A DNA stretch of 10,382 bases from an uncultured Clostridia bacterium (GCA_937891895.1 CALATN010000224.1:1-10382), one strand, 5' to 3'; positions 1-6,901 are shown, counted from the stretch's first letter. The notes: a model not told the origin generated them from the sequence alone. Program-made: numbers and translations.

Positions 1-689
1 CGCTCTGCAAGCATTGATTTACCTGATCCCGGACTGCCTATCATCAGCACATTGTGTCCGCCTGCCGCGGCATATTCCAATGCTTTCTTTGCGGCATACT
101 GTCCTTTTACGTCGGCGAAGTCAAGAGTATCAAAACGTTCCTCAGGTTTAATTTCGTATGGACGCTGCGGAAGGATTACTTCTTCACGGCTGAAATGCTT
201 TATAAGCTGACCCGCATTTTCCACACCATAAACGGTTACCCCCTCAACAACACTGGCTTCGTAAGCATTATCGGCGGGAACAAACACATTTTCAAAACCT
301 GCCTTCTTCGTTATAAGCACCATCGGCAGGACACCGTTCACGGGTCTTACATCACCATTGAGCGAAACCTCACCGATAAATGCGGATTTTGAAATATCGT
401 CCTGAATATATCCCATTACACACAAAAGTGCAACATAGATTGCAAGGTCGTGGACGCTGCCGGATTTTCTTGTATCAGCGGGGGCAAGATTTACGATTAC
501 TTTTGCCAAAGGAAATGCAATATTGCAGCATCTTAATGCTGAACGTATTCTTTCACGGCTTTCCTTTACAACAGTATCGCCAAGTCCTACTATATCAAAA
601 GCAGGTGTACCCTTGCTTGTTTCAATTTCAACCTCCACGGGAAAAGCGTTAAGTCCGAAAAGTCCCAGACTGTTTACTTTGGAAAACAT
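1..689 (-). CDS. comM: ComM/YifB-family Mg-chelatase-like AAA+ ATPase, 3' end cut off
   Basis: Hand translation of the minus strand from the ATG at 689 gives 229 complete codons with no stop, and the frame runs off the left edge. The N-terminal ChlI-like domain carries IVGLGD (33-38), KESRERIRSAL (42-52), NLAPAD (67-72) and a FIGEVSLNGDVRPV block (about 104-117). An AAA+ module follows with Walker A GSPGSGKS at 218-225; Walker B and the C-terminal domain are outside the window (family length about 500 residues). Family knowledge: ComM is a hexameric helicase promoting branch migration during natural transformation, but the broader YifB family is also common in bacteria not known to be competent, so the role here is inferred. 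The start has a GGAGG ribosome binding site within the last codons of the upstream hydrolase, and only 2 nt separate the two genes, so they are probably co-transcribed and translationally linked. Confidence 0.93.
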   Translation of the reverse strand, partial: MFSKVNSLGLFGLNAFPVEVEIETSKGTPAFDIVGLGDTVVKESRERIRSALRCCNIAFPLAKVIVNLAPADTRKSGSVHDLAIYVALLCVMGYIQDDISKSAFIGEVSLNGDVRPVNGVLPMVLITKKAGFENVFVPADNAYEASVVEGVTVYGVENAGQLIKHFSREEVILPQRPYEIKPEERFDTLDFADVKGQYAAKKALEYAAAGGHNVLMIGSPGSGKSMLAE

Positions 690-691
690 AA

Positions 692-1636
692 CTATTCCTC
701 CACTTTACTTATATGGTTTTCACACCATTCCAATATATCATTGTATACTTCATTGCGGTTGATTTCATTGAGCAGTTCATGACGTGCACCGTCATAAAGC
801 TTTATTGTAACATCTGTACAGCCTGCTTTTTCAAGCACAGAAGCAAGCTCACGCGGTCCTCTGCCCCACTGACCTATCGGGTCTGACTCACCGCCTAAAA
901 TAAGAAACGGCTTGTCCTTCGGTGTAGCTTCAATGCACTTTCTGTCCGTTGCATACATAAACAGCTTTATCAGGTCGCAATAGGCACTTGCGGTAAATAT
1001 AAAATTGCATTTTGGATTATCATAAAACTTATATACAAGCTCATCATCTCTTGTAAGCCACCCGAATTTATTTACGGGGTCATCAATTTTTATATTTGTA
1101 AATCCATAAATCAGCTTCTCAATAGTTTCCGAGCGGCACATATCACCCTTTGCTCTACGGATTGTATCAGCCGCCGCCATAGCAGCATCGACCTTGATTT
1201 TAGTATTGAGTGCACCAAGAAGAATTACACCATTATAAAGGTATCCGCATTTTGACACGGCAACTCTTGCAGTAAGCGAACCAAGGCTGTGTCCGATTAA
1301 AAGCAACGGCAAATCGGGGTACTGCTTATGAATTATTCTTGACATCTGCACGGTATCTTTTATGAGATACTGCCAGCCCTTTTCGGGTGCAAAATAACCA
1401 AGATAATCAACGTTAATAACAGATTTACCGTGACCGAGGTGATCGTGACCGCATACAACATAACCATTATCACAGAGAAAGGCTATGAATTCATCATATC
1501 TTTCAATATATTCGCACATTCCGTGAGTAAGCTGAATCACAGCCTTAGGCTCATTCAACGGCATATATATGTAATACGCTATATTGTCCGCACCGCTTGA
1601 ACTTCTGAAGAAATCAACTGATTTAGTGTAATTCAT
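692..1636 (-). CDS. Alpha/beta hydrolase, monoacylglycerol lipase / lysophospholipase-like
   Basis: The 314-residue protein has the serine hydrolase pattern of the Hydrolase_4 (serine aminopeptidase S33) family. Visible elements are oxyanion-hole HGM (38-40), GHDHLGHGKS (63-72), nucleophile elbow GHSLGS with Ser117, the acid residue Asp252 in GGESDP, and catalytic His286 in GARHE. A lid-like insert lies at roughly 140-230. No signal peptide or membrane segment is seen, so it is probably cytoplasmic. Related enzymes cleave monoacylglycerols, lysophospholipids or small esters; the substrate here cannot be read from sequence. Start choice: an in-frame GTG at 1645 exists, but the GGCGGGTGA ribosome-binding-like stretch lies about 6-8 nt before the ATG at 1636 and overlaps that GTG, so the ATG is preferred. 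It is the first gene of a two-gene unit with the ComM-like gene. Confidence 0.9.
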   Translation of the reverse strand: MNYTKSVDFFRSSSGADNIAYYIYMPLNEPKAVIQLTHGMCEYIERYDEFIAFLCDNGYVVCGHDHLGHGKSVINVDYLGYFAPEKGWQYLIKDTVQMSRIIHKQYPDLPLLLIGHSLGSLTARVAVSKCGYLYNGVILLGALNTKIKVDAAMAAADTIRRAKGDMCRSETIEKLIYGFTNIKIDDPVNKFGWLTRDDELVYKFYDNPKCNFIFTASAYCDLIKLFMYATDRKCIEATPKDKPFLILGGESDPIGQWGRGPRELASVLEKAGCTDVTIKLYDGARHELLNEINRNEVYNDILEWCENHISKVEE

Positions 1637-1666
1637 ACTTTTCACCCGCCATTTAATAATAGTATA

Positions 1667-1695
1667 ATTATATCACCTTTTCATTTCTTTAACAA
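1667..1695 (-). promoter_or_regulatory. Sigma-A-type promoter of the hydrolase-comM unit
   Basis: Read on the minus strand, TTGTTA (1690-1695) and a perfect TATAAT (1667-1672) are separated by exactly 17 nt, and the hydrolase ATG begins about 30 nt further on. The position, spacing and perfect -10 hexamer make this the most likely promoter of the leftward pair. It is divergent from the phosphoglucomutase promoter. Confidence 0.75.
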
Positions 1696-1825
1696 GAAGT
1701 TTATATAAATATTTTTGCGAAAGAAAAATTACACAAATTTTCCCTTTGCAAAGAAATATTTTTAGCTGTTTTACTCTTAATTTTGCCCTAACAAATAAAT
1801 AGTTGTTAAAAATTTTTAAAACCTA

Positions 1826-1854
1826 TTTTCAAGCGGAAATTTTTGTGGTATACT
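1826..1854 (+). promoter_or_regulatory. Extended -10 promoter of the phosphoglucomutase gene
   Basis: TTTTCA (1826-1831) and TATACT (1849-1854) are 17 nt apart, and the -10 is preceded by TGG, giving the extended TGn motif that compensates for a weak -35. Very A/T-rich DNA directly upstream (about 1800-1820), including a 14-bp A/T palindrome at 1806-1819, could act as an UP element. The predicted transcript has a leader of about 65 nt, in which I see no recognised riboswitch. Confidence 0.65.
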
Positions 1855-1927
1855 ATATCATATTATGCTGTTAAAGCAGTAATCAGTTAGTATATCTATA
1901 TTTCTATTTGACATGGAGGTATTTTTT

Positions 1928-3649
1928 ATGAACGAAAAAGAGCTTTACGCACTTTGGTGTGAAAAGGCAGTTGATGACCCGGACTTACAGACTGAACTCA
2001 AGTCCATCGCAGGTGATGACGAGGCTATACTCGACAGATTCTACCGTGACCTTGAATTCGGTACAGGCGGTCTGAGAGGCGTTATCGGTGCAGGCTCATA
2101 CAGACTCAATATCTATACAATCAGACGTGCTACTCAGGGTCTTGCTGACTATGTAAAGGAAGCTTTCCCTGTTAATCCTTCCGTTGCTATCGCTTACGAC
2201 AGCCGTATCAAGTCTGACGTTTTCGCTAAAGAAGCTGCTGCTGTTCTTGCTGCAAACGGTATCAAGGCTTACATCTACAACGAGCTTATGCCTACACCAA
2301 TGCTTTCCTTTGCTGTTCGTGAACTGAACTGCAGTGCAGGTATTGTTGTTACAGCAAGCCACAACCCTGCTAAGTACAACGGCTACAAGGTATACGGTGC
2401 TGACGGTTGTCAGCTTACTCTCGGTGCTGCTGAGATCGTACTCAAGAACATCAATAACGTTCCTATGTTTGACGGTGCAAAGGTTATTCCTTTTGAAAAG
2501 GGTCTTGAAGAAGGCACTATTGAATATATCAAGCAGGAAGTTATCACAAACTACATCAACAAGGTTTCCGAACAGGGTATCCACACGGACCTTTGTGCTA
2601 CAAGCGGTCTGAAGGTTGTTTACACACCTCTCAACGGTACAGGTAACAAGCCTGTTCGTATGATTCTCAACAAGATCGGTATTACTGACGTTACTGTTGT
2701 TCCTGAACAGGAATACCCTAACGGCAACTTCCCTACCTGCCCATTCCCTAACCCTGAAATCAAGGAGGCACTTGCTCTCGGTCTGAAGCTTTGCGAAAGC
2801 GTACAGCCTGACCTTCTCCTTGCTACTGACCCTGATGCTGACCGTGTTGGTATTGCTGTTCCTGACGGAAAGGGCGACTACGTTCTCTTCACAGGTAACG
2901 AAGTCGGCGCAATGCTTCTCGAATACATCTGTGCTGAAAGAACAAAGCTGGGTACAATGCCTGAAGATCCGATTGCTGTAAAGACAATCGTTACAACTGA
3001 TATTGCAAAGGCAATTGCTGAAGAATACGGTGTTAAGATTATCGACGTACTTACAGGCTTCAAATTCATCGGTGAACAGATTGGTTTCCTTGAGGACAAG
3101 GGCGAAGAAAACCGCTACATCTTCGGTTTTGAAGAGAGCTATGGTTACCTTGCAGGCTCCTATGTACGCGACAAGGACGCTGTTGTTGCTTCTATGCTTA
3201 TCTGCGAAATGGCTGCATTCTACCGAACAAAGGGTATTTCAATGCTCCAGGCTCGTGAGAATATGTATAAGAAGTACGGTGTTTACACTCATACTCAGAA
3301 ATCCTTCACCTGCGAAGGTGCAACAGGTATGCAGAAAATGAAGGAGCTTATGACTATGCTCCGTACAGATACACCTAAGGAAATCGGCGGTCTTGCTGTA
3401 ATCCGCTTTGACGATTATCTTGCAAGCACTTCCGTTGACTGCAAGACAGGTGACAAGACAATGCTTACACTTCCTAAGTCTGATGTTCTTACATTTGCAC
3501 TTGAAGGTAACGCTTCTGTTATTATCCGTCCATCAGGTACTGAGCCTAAGATCAAGGCTTACTACACAACAACAGGTGCAACAAAGGCTGAGGCTGATGC
3601 ACTTGAAGAAAAGATTTCTGCAGATTTCCAGAGAATTCTCGGTTTCTAA
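1928..3649 (+). CDS. pgcA: Alpha-phosphoglucomutase / phosphohexomutase (PgcA-like)
   Basis: This 573-residue enzyme of the alpha-D-phosphohexomutase superfamily interconverts glucose-1-phosphate and glucose-6-phosphate in the cytoplasm, linking glycolysis to glycogen, UDP-glucose and cell-envelope precursors. All four domain signatures are present: FGTGGLRG (44-51); active-site TASHNP with phosphoserine Ser144; the metal loop DPDADR with Asp301, Asp303 and Asp305; the sugar-binding loop GFEES (400-404); and phosphate-binding RPSGTEPK (534-541). Length and motif spacing match the PgcA/PGM2-type branch of about 580 residues. Some members also use mannose or pentose phosphates, so strict specificity is not certain. 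The ATG at 1928 is chosen because GGAGGT (1915-1920) sits 7 nt before it; an in-frame ATG at 1913 overlaps that site and has none of its own. Codon choice is strongly biased, suggesting high expression. The gene has its own promoter and terminator. Confidence 0.95.
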   Translation: MNEKELYALWCEKAVDDPDLQTELKSIAGDDEAILDRFYRDLEFGTGGLRGVIGAGSYRLNIYTIRRATQGLADYVKEAFPVNPSVAIAYDSRIKSDVFAKEAAAVLAANGIKAYIYNELMPTPMLSFAVRELNCSAGIVVTASHNPAKYNGYKVYGADGCQLTLGAAEIVLKNINNVPMFDGAKVIPFEKGLEEGTIEYIKQEVITNYINKVSEQGIHTDLCATSGLKVVYTPLNGTGNKPVRMILNKIGITDVTVVPEQEYPNGNFPTCPFPNPEIKEALALGLKLCESVQPDLLLATDPDADRVGIAVPDGKGDYVLFTGNEVGAMLLEYICAERTKLGTMPEDPIAVKTIVTTDIAKAIAEEYGVKIIDVLTGFKFIGEQIGFLEDKGEENRYIFGFEESYGYLAGSYVRDKDAVVASMLICEMAAFYRTKGISMLQARENMYKKYGVYTHTQKSFTCEGATGMQKMKELMTMLRTDTPKEIGGLAVIRFDDYLASTSVDCKTGDKTMLTLPKSDVLTFALEGNASVIIRPSGTEPKIKAYYTTTGATKAEADALEEKISADFQRILGF

Positions 3650-3657
3650 AATATATC

Positions 3658-3694
3658 AAGGCTCATTGTTCCGTAAAGGCAATGAGCCTTTTTT
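3658..3694 (+). terminator. Intrinsic terminator after phosphoglucomutase
   Basis: An 11-bp perfect stem (AAGGCTCATTG at 3658-3668 pairing with 3680-3690) encloses an 11-nt loop and runs into six T residues (3689-3694). It starts 9 nt after the pgcA stop codon. It lies only 15 nt before the next start codon, so it may also limit expression of the membrane protein gene. Confidence 0.9.
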
Positions 3695-3709
3695 ACAAGA
3701 GGTGACATT

Positions 3710-4411
3710 ATGACTGTTAAAAACAAAATTGGAAAAGCAATTTCGTTTTTATTCCTTGTAATAGCTGTTATCAATCTTTTATTTATTGTATTGACTTCTG
3801 CGATAATGCCTATTGTTATGATGATTATTTGCATAGCTTGTTTTATAGTTACCTTCAGAAGGCGGCAACATACTGCAAAAACAATTGCACTTGAACTTTT
3901 GGCAGCGGTATTTCTGATATGTTTTATATTCTTCACATCTGTCCTTTGGGGAGGTATGAAGTGGCAATATCCTTTTCAGCGTTGGTACATTGAATTTATG
4001 GCAAATGATGACACTGACGGATTTTTCCCTGACGAGCTTCCTGCTGATGCTGAAAATTTCCGTACGGAATATTGTCCGCCGTTAATGCAGGCAAGCGGTT
4101 ACTATTATATTTGTTTCAACACTGACAACATTGAACAATACAAAAATTATACCGAAAATGCTGTGCTTTCATTTACTATGGAAGAATACAACAACGGGCT
4201 GTCAGAAGAAAATGCCGCAATATTCAACGAACTTGCAGAAGAAGGTTACGAGCTGGACTTTTATGTTAGCACTCCTTATTGCATTGATAAATCTATAAGC
4301 AGCACGGAAATCCACGTAATCAACTCAAATTTTTACTGGAATCACCCTCACACAGACATTATTTTTATCAATTATGATGAAAAGCTGGTTTGTTTTTATA
4401 GTGTTGGATAA
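3710..4411 (+). CDS. Small membrane protein with extracytoplasmic C-terminal domain, unknown function
   Basis: I do not recognise this 233-residue protein. The first third is strongly hydrophobic with three probable membrane helices at about 10-29, 31-48 and 57-80. The basic stretch RRRQ (50-53) lies between helices two and three and a Lys-rich N-terminus precedes helix one. By the positive-inside rule this puts the C-terminal domain of about 150 residues outside the membrane. That domain is acidic and aromatic, with NDDTDGFFPDELP near 99-111 and isolated Cys residues, but no catalytic motif I can name. The start is the ATG at 3710 with AGAGGTG just upstream. No promoter fits in the 15 nt after the preceding terminator, so expression probably depends on read-through or a promoter within pgcA. 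Codon choice is more AT-rich than in pgcA, fitting lower expression. Confidence 0.8.
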   Translation: MTVKNKIGKAISFLFLVIAVINLLFIVLTSAIMPIVMMIICIACFIVTFRRRQHTAKTIALELLAAVFLICFIFFTSVLWGGMKWQYPFQRWYIEFMANDDTDGFFPDELPADAENFRTEYCPPLMQASGYYYICFNTDNIEQYKNYTENAVLSFTMEEYNNGLSEENAAIFNELAEEGYELDFYVSTPYCIDKSISSTEIHVINSNFYWNHPHTDIIFINYDEKLVCFYSVG

Positions 4412-4417
4412 TTTCTC

Positions 4418-4446
4418 TTGACATAAGCTTTAAAAACATATATAAT
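4418..4446 (+). promoter_or_regulatory. Perfect-consensus sigma-A-type promoter of the GNAT pair
   Basis: TTGACA (4418-4423) and TATAAT (4441-4446) are both perfect hexamers with the optimal 17-nt spacing. It begins 6 nt after the membrane protein stop codon and about 57 nt of DNA separates the -10 from the first acetyltransferase start. Full consensus at both boxes predicts strong constitutive initiation unless a repressor acts here. Confidence 0.88.
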
Positions 4447-4502
4447 ACTTTTTGTGTGCGTTTTTTTGAAAAATTATGTCGGATTTACGTGAGGTTATTG
4501 TT

Positions 4503-5354
4503 ATGAAAACAAAGGCTTATAATATTTACTGCAAATGTTTTCCTCAGCTCCCTCTGGAGGAAGAAATGTTTCTGAAGCTGATTGATATGGAAAACTGCAA
4601 ACTTATTCCGCATTATGAGCACGAAGTGCTGGCTGGGTACGGTGTTGTTAAGGGTAATTGTATCCGCCTGCTTTGCGTTGCACCCGATTATCGCGGACGT
4701 GCTATCGGCAGCAAGCTTATGAAAAAATGTGAACAGCACATTGCTGAAAATGGTTTTGACAATGCTGTTCTTGGTGACAAGAGCTCGGAATTTTTCATTG
4801 GTGCGGTTACTCCTGAAAGTCAGTGGAACGATATGCGAAACCGTTTCTTTGAGCGTGAGGGTTACTCCGCTAAGAATGGTTGTCTTGAAATGAAGATGAA
4901 TCTTGCTGATTTTGATTACGACAAGCTTAATATTCCTGATTGTCCCGATGATGTTACCTTCGGTTATCTTGGCAGTGATGAAAAGGCTGAGCTTATTGAG
5001 GCTGTTAAAAAAGTAAGCCCTGACTGGGTGGAATATTTCACTATGGAAAGTCCTGTTTTTGCGGCTAAAAAGGATGGTAAAATCGCAAGCTTCTGCATTG
5101 TTGACGAGAATGCTGACACTATTATCAGCACAGGTAAAAACAATGTTGGTATGATAGGCTGTGTCGGCACTGTTCCTGAAATTAGAAGAAATGGCATCGG
5201 TCTGCGTATGGTTGCTAAGGCTATGGATGACATCAAGGGCAAGGGTTGCGACGATGTATTTATTCACTTTACATATCTTGACTGGTGGTACGGCAGACTT
5301 GGCTTCAAGACCTTCCTGCACTACTGGTTCGGTGAAAAGGAGTTAAACAAGTGA
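4503..5354 (+). CDS. Tandem-domain GNAT family N-acetyltransferase
   Basis: The 283-residue protein appears to hold two GNAT folds, which transfer acetyl groups from acetyl-CoA. The N-terminal domain (about 35-135) has the beta4-alpha3 segment LLCVAPDYRGRAIGSKLM, in which the pyrophosphate-binding signature R/Q-x-x-G-x-G/A reads RGRAIG (64-69), with Ala replacing the first Gly. The C-terminal domain (about 150-283) has an intact RRNGIG (228-233), then a YLDWWYGRLGFKTF block (258-271) typical of the GNAT C-terminal strand. The substrate cannot be predicted. An in-frame ATG at 4476 exists, but TGAGGT (4490-4495) sits 7 nt before the ATG at 4503, which is therefore preferred. The gene is first in a two-gene transcript from a perfect-consensus promoter, and its stop overlaps the next start in GTGA. 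Confidence 0.87.
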   Translation: MKTKAYNIYCKCFPQLPLEEEMFLKLIDMENCKLIPHYEHEVLAGYGVVKGNCIRLLCVAPDYRGRAIGSKLMKKCEQHIAENGFDNAVLGDKSSEFFIGAVTPESQWNDMRNRFFEREGYSAKNGCLEMKMNLADFDYDKLNIPDCPDDVTFGYLGSDEKAELIEAVKKVSPDWVEYFTMESPVFAAKKDGKIASFCIVDENADTIISTGKNNVGMIGCVGTVPEIRRNGIGLRMVAKAMDDIKGKGCDDVFIHFTYLDWWYGRLGFKTFLHYWFGEKELNK

Positions 5355-5773
5355 TTATTACACACGAATTTTTTGACGGCGTTGTTCCTGCTGAGGCAAG
5401 GAAAATACGTCAGGATGTTTTTATGACAGAGCAGGGATTTTCCTACGAATTTGACGATAATGATTATATAAGTGTTCATATTCTGCTTTGCTGTGATGGT
5501 GTTCCTGCTGGCACGGGCAGACTTTTCAAGGATAAGGACGATTCCTGGCACGTGGGAAGAATTGCTGTGAGAAAGGAATTCCGCGGCAAAAATCTCGGTG
5601 AAGAAGTTATGCTTCGCATTGAGGACAAGGCTCGTGAGCTTGGTGCGGACAAGATTGTTCTTTCTGCACAGTGCAGGGTTCGCGGTTTCTATGAAAAGTG
5701 CGGCTACACGGCTTACGGAGAGGTTTATCTTGATGAGTATTGCGAACATATCAGGATGGAGAAAAACATATAA
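5351..5773 (+). CDS. GNAT acetyltransferase, YjcF/ElaA-like
   Basis: The 140-residue single-domain protein matches the small YjcF/ElaA-like GNAT group. It has the N-terminal IRQDVFMTEQGFSYEFDDND segment (about 19-38), the strand and CoA-binding loop GRIAVRKEFRGKNLGEEVM with RGKNLG near 78-83, and the C-terminal AQCRVRGFYEKCGY and EHIRM segments. The CoA loop has Asn where the first signature Gly is usual. The substrate is unknown; family members are mostly uncharacterised. Translation starts at a GTG (5351) whose last two bases begin the TGA stop of the preceding gene. AAGGAG (5337-5342), inside the previous coding region, is 8 nt upstream. The 4-nt overlap implies translational coupling, so the two acetyltransferases are probably made together and may act on the same pathway. 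Confidence 0.88.
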   Translation: MIITHEFFDGVVPAEARKIRQDVFMTEQGFSYEFDDNDYISVHILLCCDGVPAGTGRLFKDKDDSWHVGRIAVRKEFRGKNLGEEVMLRIEDKARELGADKIVLSAQCRVRGFYEKCGYTAYGEVYLDEYCEHIRMEKNI

Positions 5774-5792
5774 ATAACAAGTGTAAATTATT

Positions 5793-5823
5793 GGGAGTGA
5801 AATCAGTTTCGCTCTCATTTTTT
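5793..5823 (+). terminator. Intrinsic terminator of the GNAT pair
   Basis: A 10-bp stem with two G-U pairs (5793-5802 with 5807-5816) closes a TCAG loop and is followed by ATTTTTT (5817-5823). It lies 19 nt after the stop codon of the second acetyltransferase. Its T-tract overlaps the first base pairs of a downstream palindrome. Confidence 0.8.
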
Positions 5824-5859
5824 GTTGAAAACTCAACAATTATCGTTGACAAATCAACG
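5822..5859. repeat. Two spaced palindromes, operator-like (Rex-like first copy)
   Basis: The first palindrome, TTGTTGAaaacTCAACAA (5822-5839), has perfect 7-bp arms. The second, CGTTGAcaaaTCAACG (5844-5859), has perfect 6-bp arms. Both share the core GTTGA-N4-TCAAC and their centres are 21 bp apart, about two helical turns, so dimers could bind the same DNA face. From established knowledge, the clostridial Rex operator is close to TTGTTAA-N4-TTAACAA, and the first copy differs by one symmetric substitution per arm. The pair lies about 63-100 nt upstream of the degV -35 element, a place more suited to an activator or to a promoter I have missed. Alternatives are small RNA hairpins reinforcing the upstream terminator, or chance in AT-rich DNA. 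Confidence 0.5.
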
Positions 5860-5921
5860 TTTTATTGACATTTTGACTATATTTTTTGAAATTTTTTAGG
5901 TAATAGGGTTACAGAAAAGTA

Positions 5922-5950
5922 TTTACATTTTTAAAACAATGTGCTATAAT
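5922..5950 (+). promoter_or_regulatory. Promoter of the degV-family gene
   Basis: TTTACA (5922-5927) and a perfect TATAAT (5945-5950) are separated by 17 nt, and TGC immediately before the -10 gives an extended -10. The start codon is about 60 nt downstream. The match is strong and no other good promoter was found in the 237-nt spacer. Confidence 0.82.
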
Positions 5951-6010
5951 ATATGTGAATTATTATGCAATTCAGCAGTTTAATCTATTACGAATGGAGA
6001 TTTTATTACT

Positions 6011-6901
6011 ATGGCAAGGGATTACGTTATTGTTACTGACTCATGCGCCGATATGGACGAAAACTACTATAATATGAACGATGTCAAGGTTACCGGTCTG
6101 CACTACACTATCGGTATCAAGACTTATACACAGTGTACAAGCGATGACCTTACAGTCGAAAAGTTCTATGACAGAGTAAGAAGCGGCGTTCTTCCGAAGT
6201 CTTCCCCTGTTACATATGAAGAAGCACTTGAGCTTATGGAAAGTATTGCTGAAGACGGAAAGGATATTTTCTTCCTTTGCTTCTCAAGCGAGCTCAGTAC
6301 AACATATCAGACTTGCCAGATTGCTGCTCAGGACGTTATGACAAAGCATCCTGAATGTACAATCAAGGTTATTGACTCTATTTCCGCTGCTCTCGGTCAA
6401 GGACTTCTCCTGCATCTCTGCATCAAGAAGAAGAATGCGGGTACTTCCCTTGAAGAACTTGAAAAGTACGCTGAACGTATGAAGGGTCACGTTGTTCACA
6501 TCTTCACTGTTGACAATCTCAATCACCTCCAGAGAGGCGGCAGAATTTCCAAGTTCTCCGCTGTTATGGGTACTCTCCTTTCTGTTAAACCTCTGCTTTG
6601 CGTTGACCCTAAGGGCGGTCTTAACGGTTACGCTAAAATCAAGGGCAGAAAGAAGGCTCTTGACACAATGGCTGAACACATGAAGGAAAAGTATCTTCCG
6701 GGTGAAAACGAGGAAATCTTCATTTCTGATGCTGACTGTCTCGAAGATGCACAGTACCTCGGCAAGGTTATTATGCAGATGATGCCTGATGTTAAGCGTG
6801 TAAGATACGGCAAAATCGGCGCTGTTATCGGTTCTCACACAGGCGCTGACGCTATTGCAGTTGCTTTCATCGGCAAGAGCAGAACACCTGTTGAAAACTA
6901 A
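6011..6901 (+). CDS. DegV family protein, FakB-like fatty-acid-binding protein
   Basis: This 296-residue protein is a DegV/FakB homologue of normal length. Characterised members bind a fatty acid in a buried pocket and present it to the kinase FakA, which makes acyl-phosphate for phospholipid synthesis. Recognisable blocks are VTDSCADM (8-15, usually TDSTADL), LPKSSPVT (61-68), FSSELSTTYQ (91-100), LQRGGRISK (173-181) leading into GTLLSVKPLL, and the C-terminal GSHTGADA (274-281), where the family more often has HTGPG. The last difference, and Cys rather than Thr in DSC, could alter ligand choice, but that is inference. The start ATG has GGAGA 10 nt upstream. The gene stands alone between its own promoter and terminator, and no FakA kinase is visible, so its partner must be elsewhere. 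Confidence 0.9.
   Translation: MARDYVIVTDSCADMDENYYNMNDVKVTGLHYTIGIKTYTQCTSDDLTVEKFYDRVRSGVLPKSSPVTYEEALELMESIAEDGKDIFFLCFSSELSTTYQTCQIAAQDVMTKHPECTIKVIDSISAALGQGLLLHLCIKKKNAGTSLEELEKYAERMKGHVVHIFTVDNLNHLQRGGRISKFSAVMGTLLSVKPLLCVDPKGGLNGYAKIKGRKKALDTMAEHMKEKYLPGENEEIFISDADCLEDAQYLGKVIMQMMPDVKRVRYGKIGAVIGSHTGADAIAVAFIGKSRTPVEN

Noticed and set aside
54..392. Plus-strand open frame of 112 codons at the left edge
   Set aside because: The region is fully explained by the ComM-like gene on the minus strand, whose translation has uninterrupted family motifs.
1803..1820. TTGTTAA half-site followed by an A/T palindrome near the pgcA promoter, as a possible second Rex site
   Set aside because: The first arm matches the Rex consensus but the second matches in only four of seven positions, and the DNA is so A/T-rich that this is expected by chance. 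An UP element is the simpler reading.
2096..2584. Minus-strand open frame of 162 codons inside pgcA
   Set aside because: It is a shadow of the phosphoglucomutase frame, which has all catalytic motifs; the antisense product resembles no family.
4485..5321. Long minus-strand open frame of 278 codons opposite the tandem GNAT gene
   Set aside because: It is a by-product of codon bias on the coding strand: the plus-strand frame has clear GNAT motifs, a perfect promoter and a good ribosome binding site, while the antisense frame has low-complexity content and no such signals.
5846..5883. TTGACA hexamers at 5846 and 5865 as -35 boxes of a second degV promoter
   Set aside because: No acceptable -10 lies 16-18 nt downstream of either; the nearest TATATT (5878) is 26 or 7 nt away.
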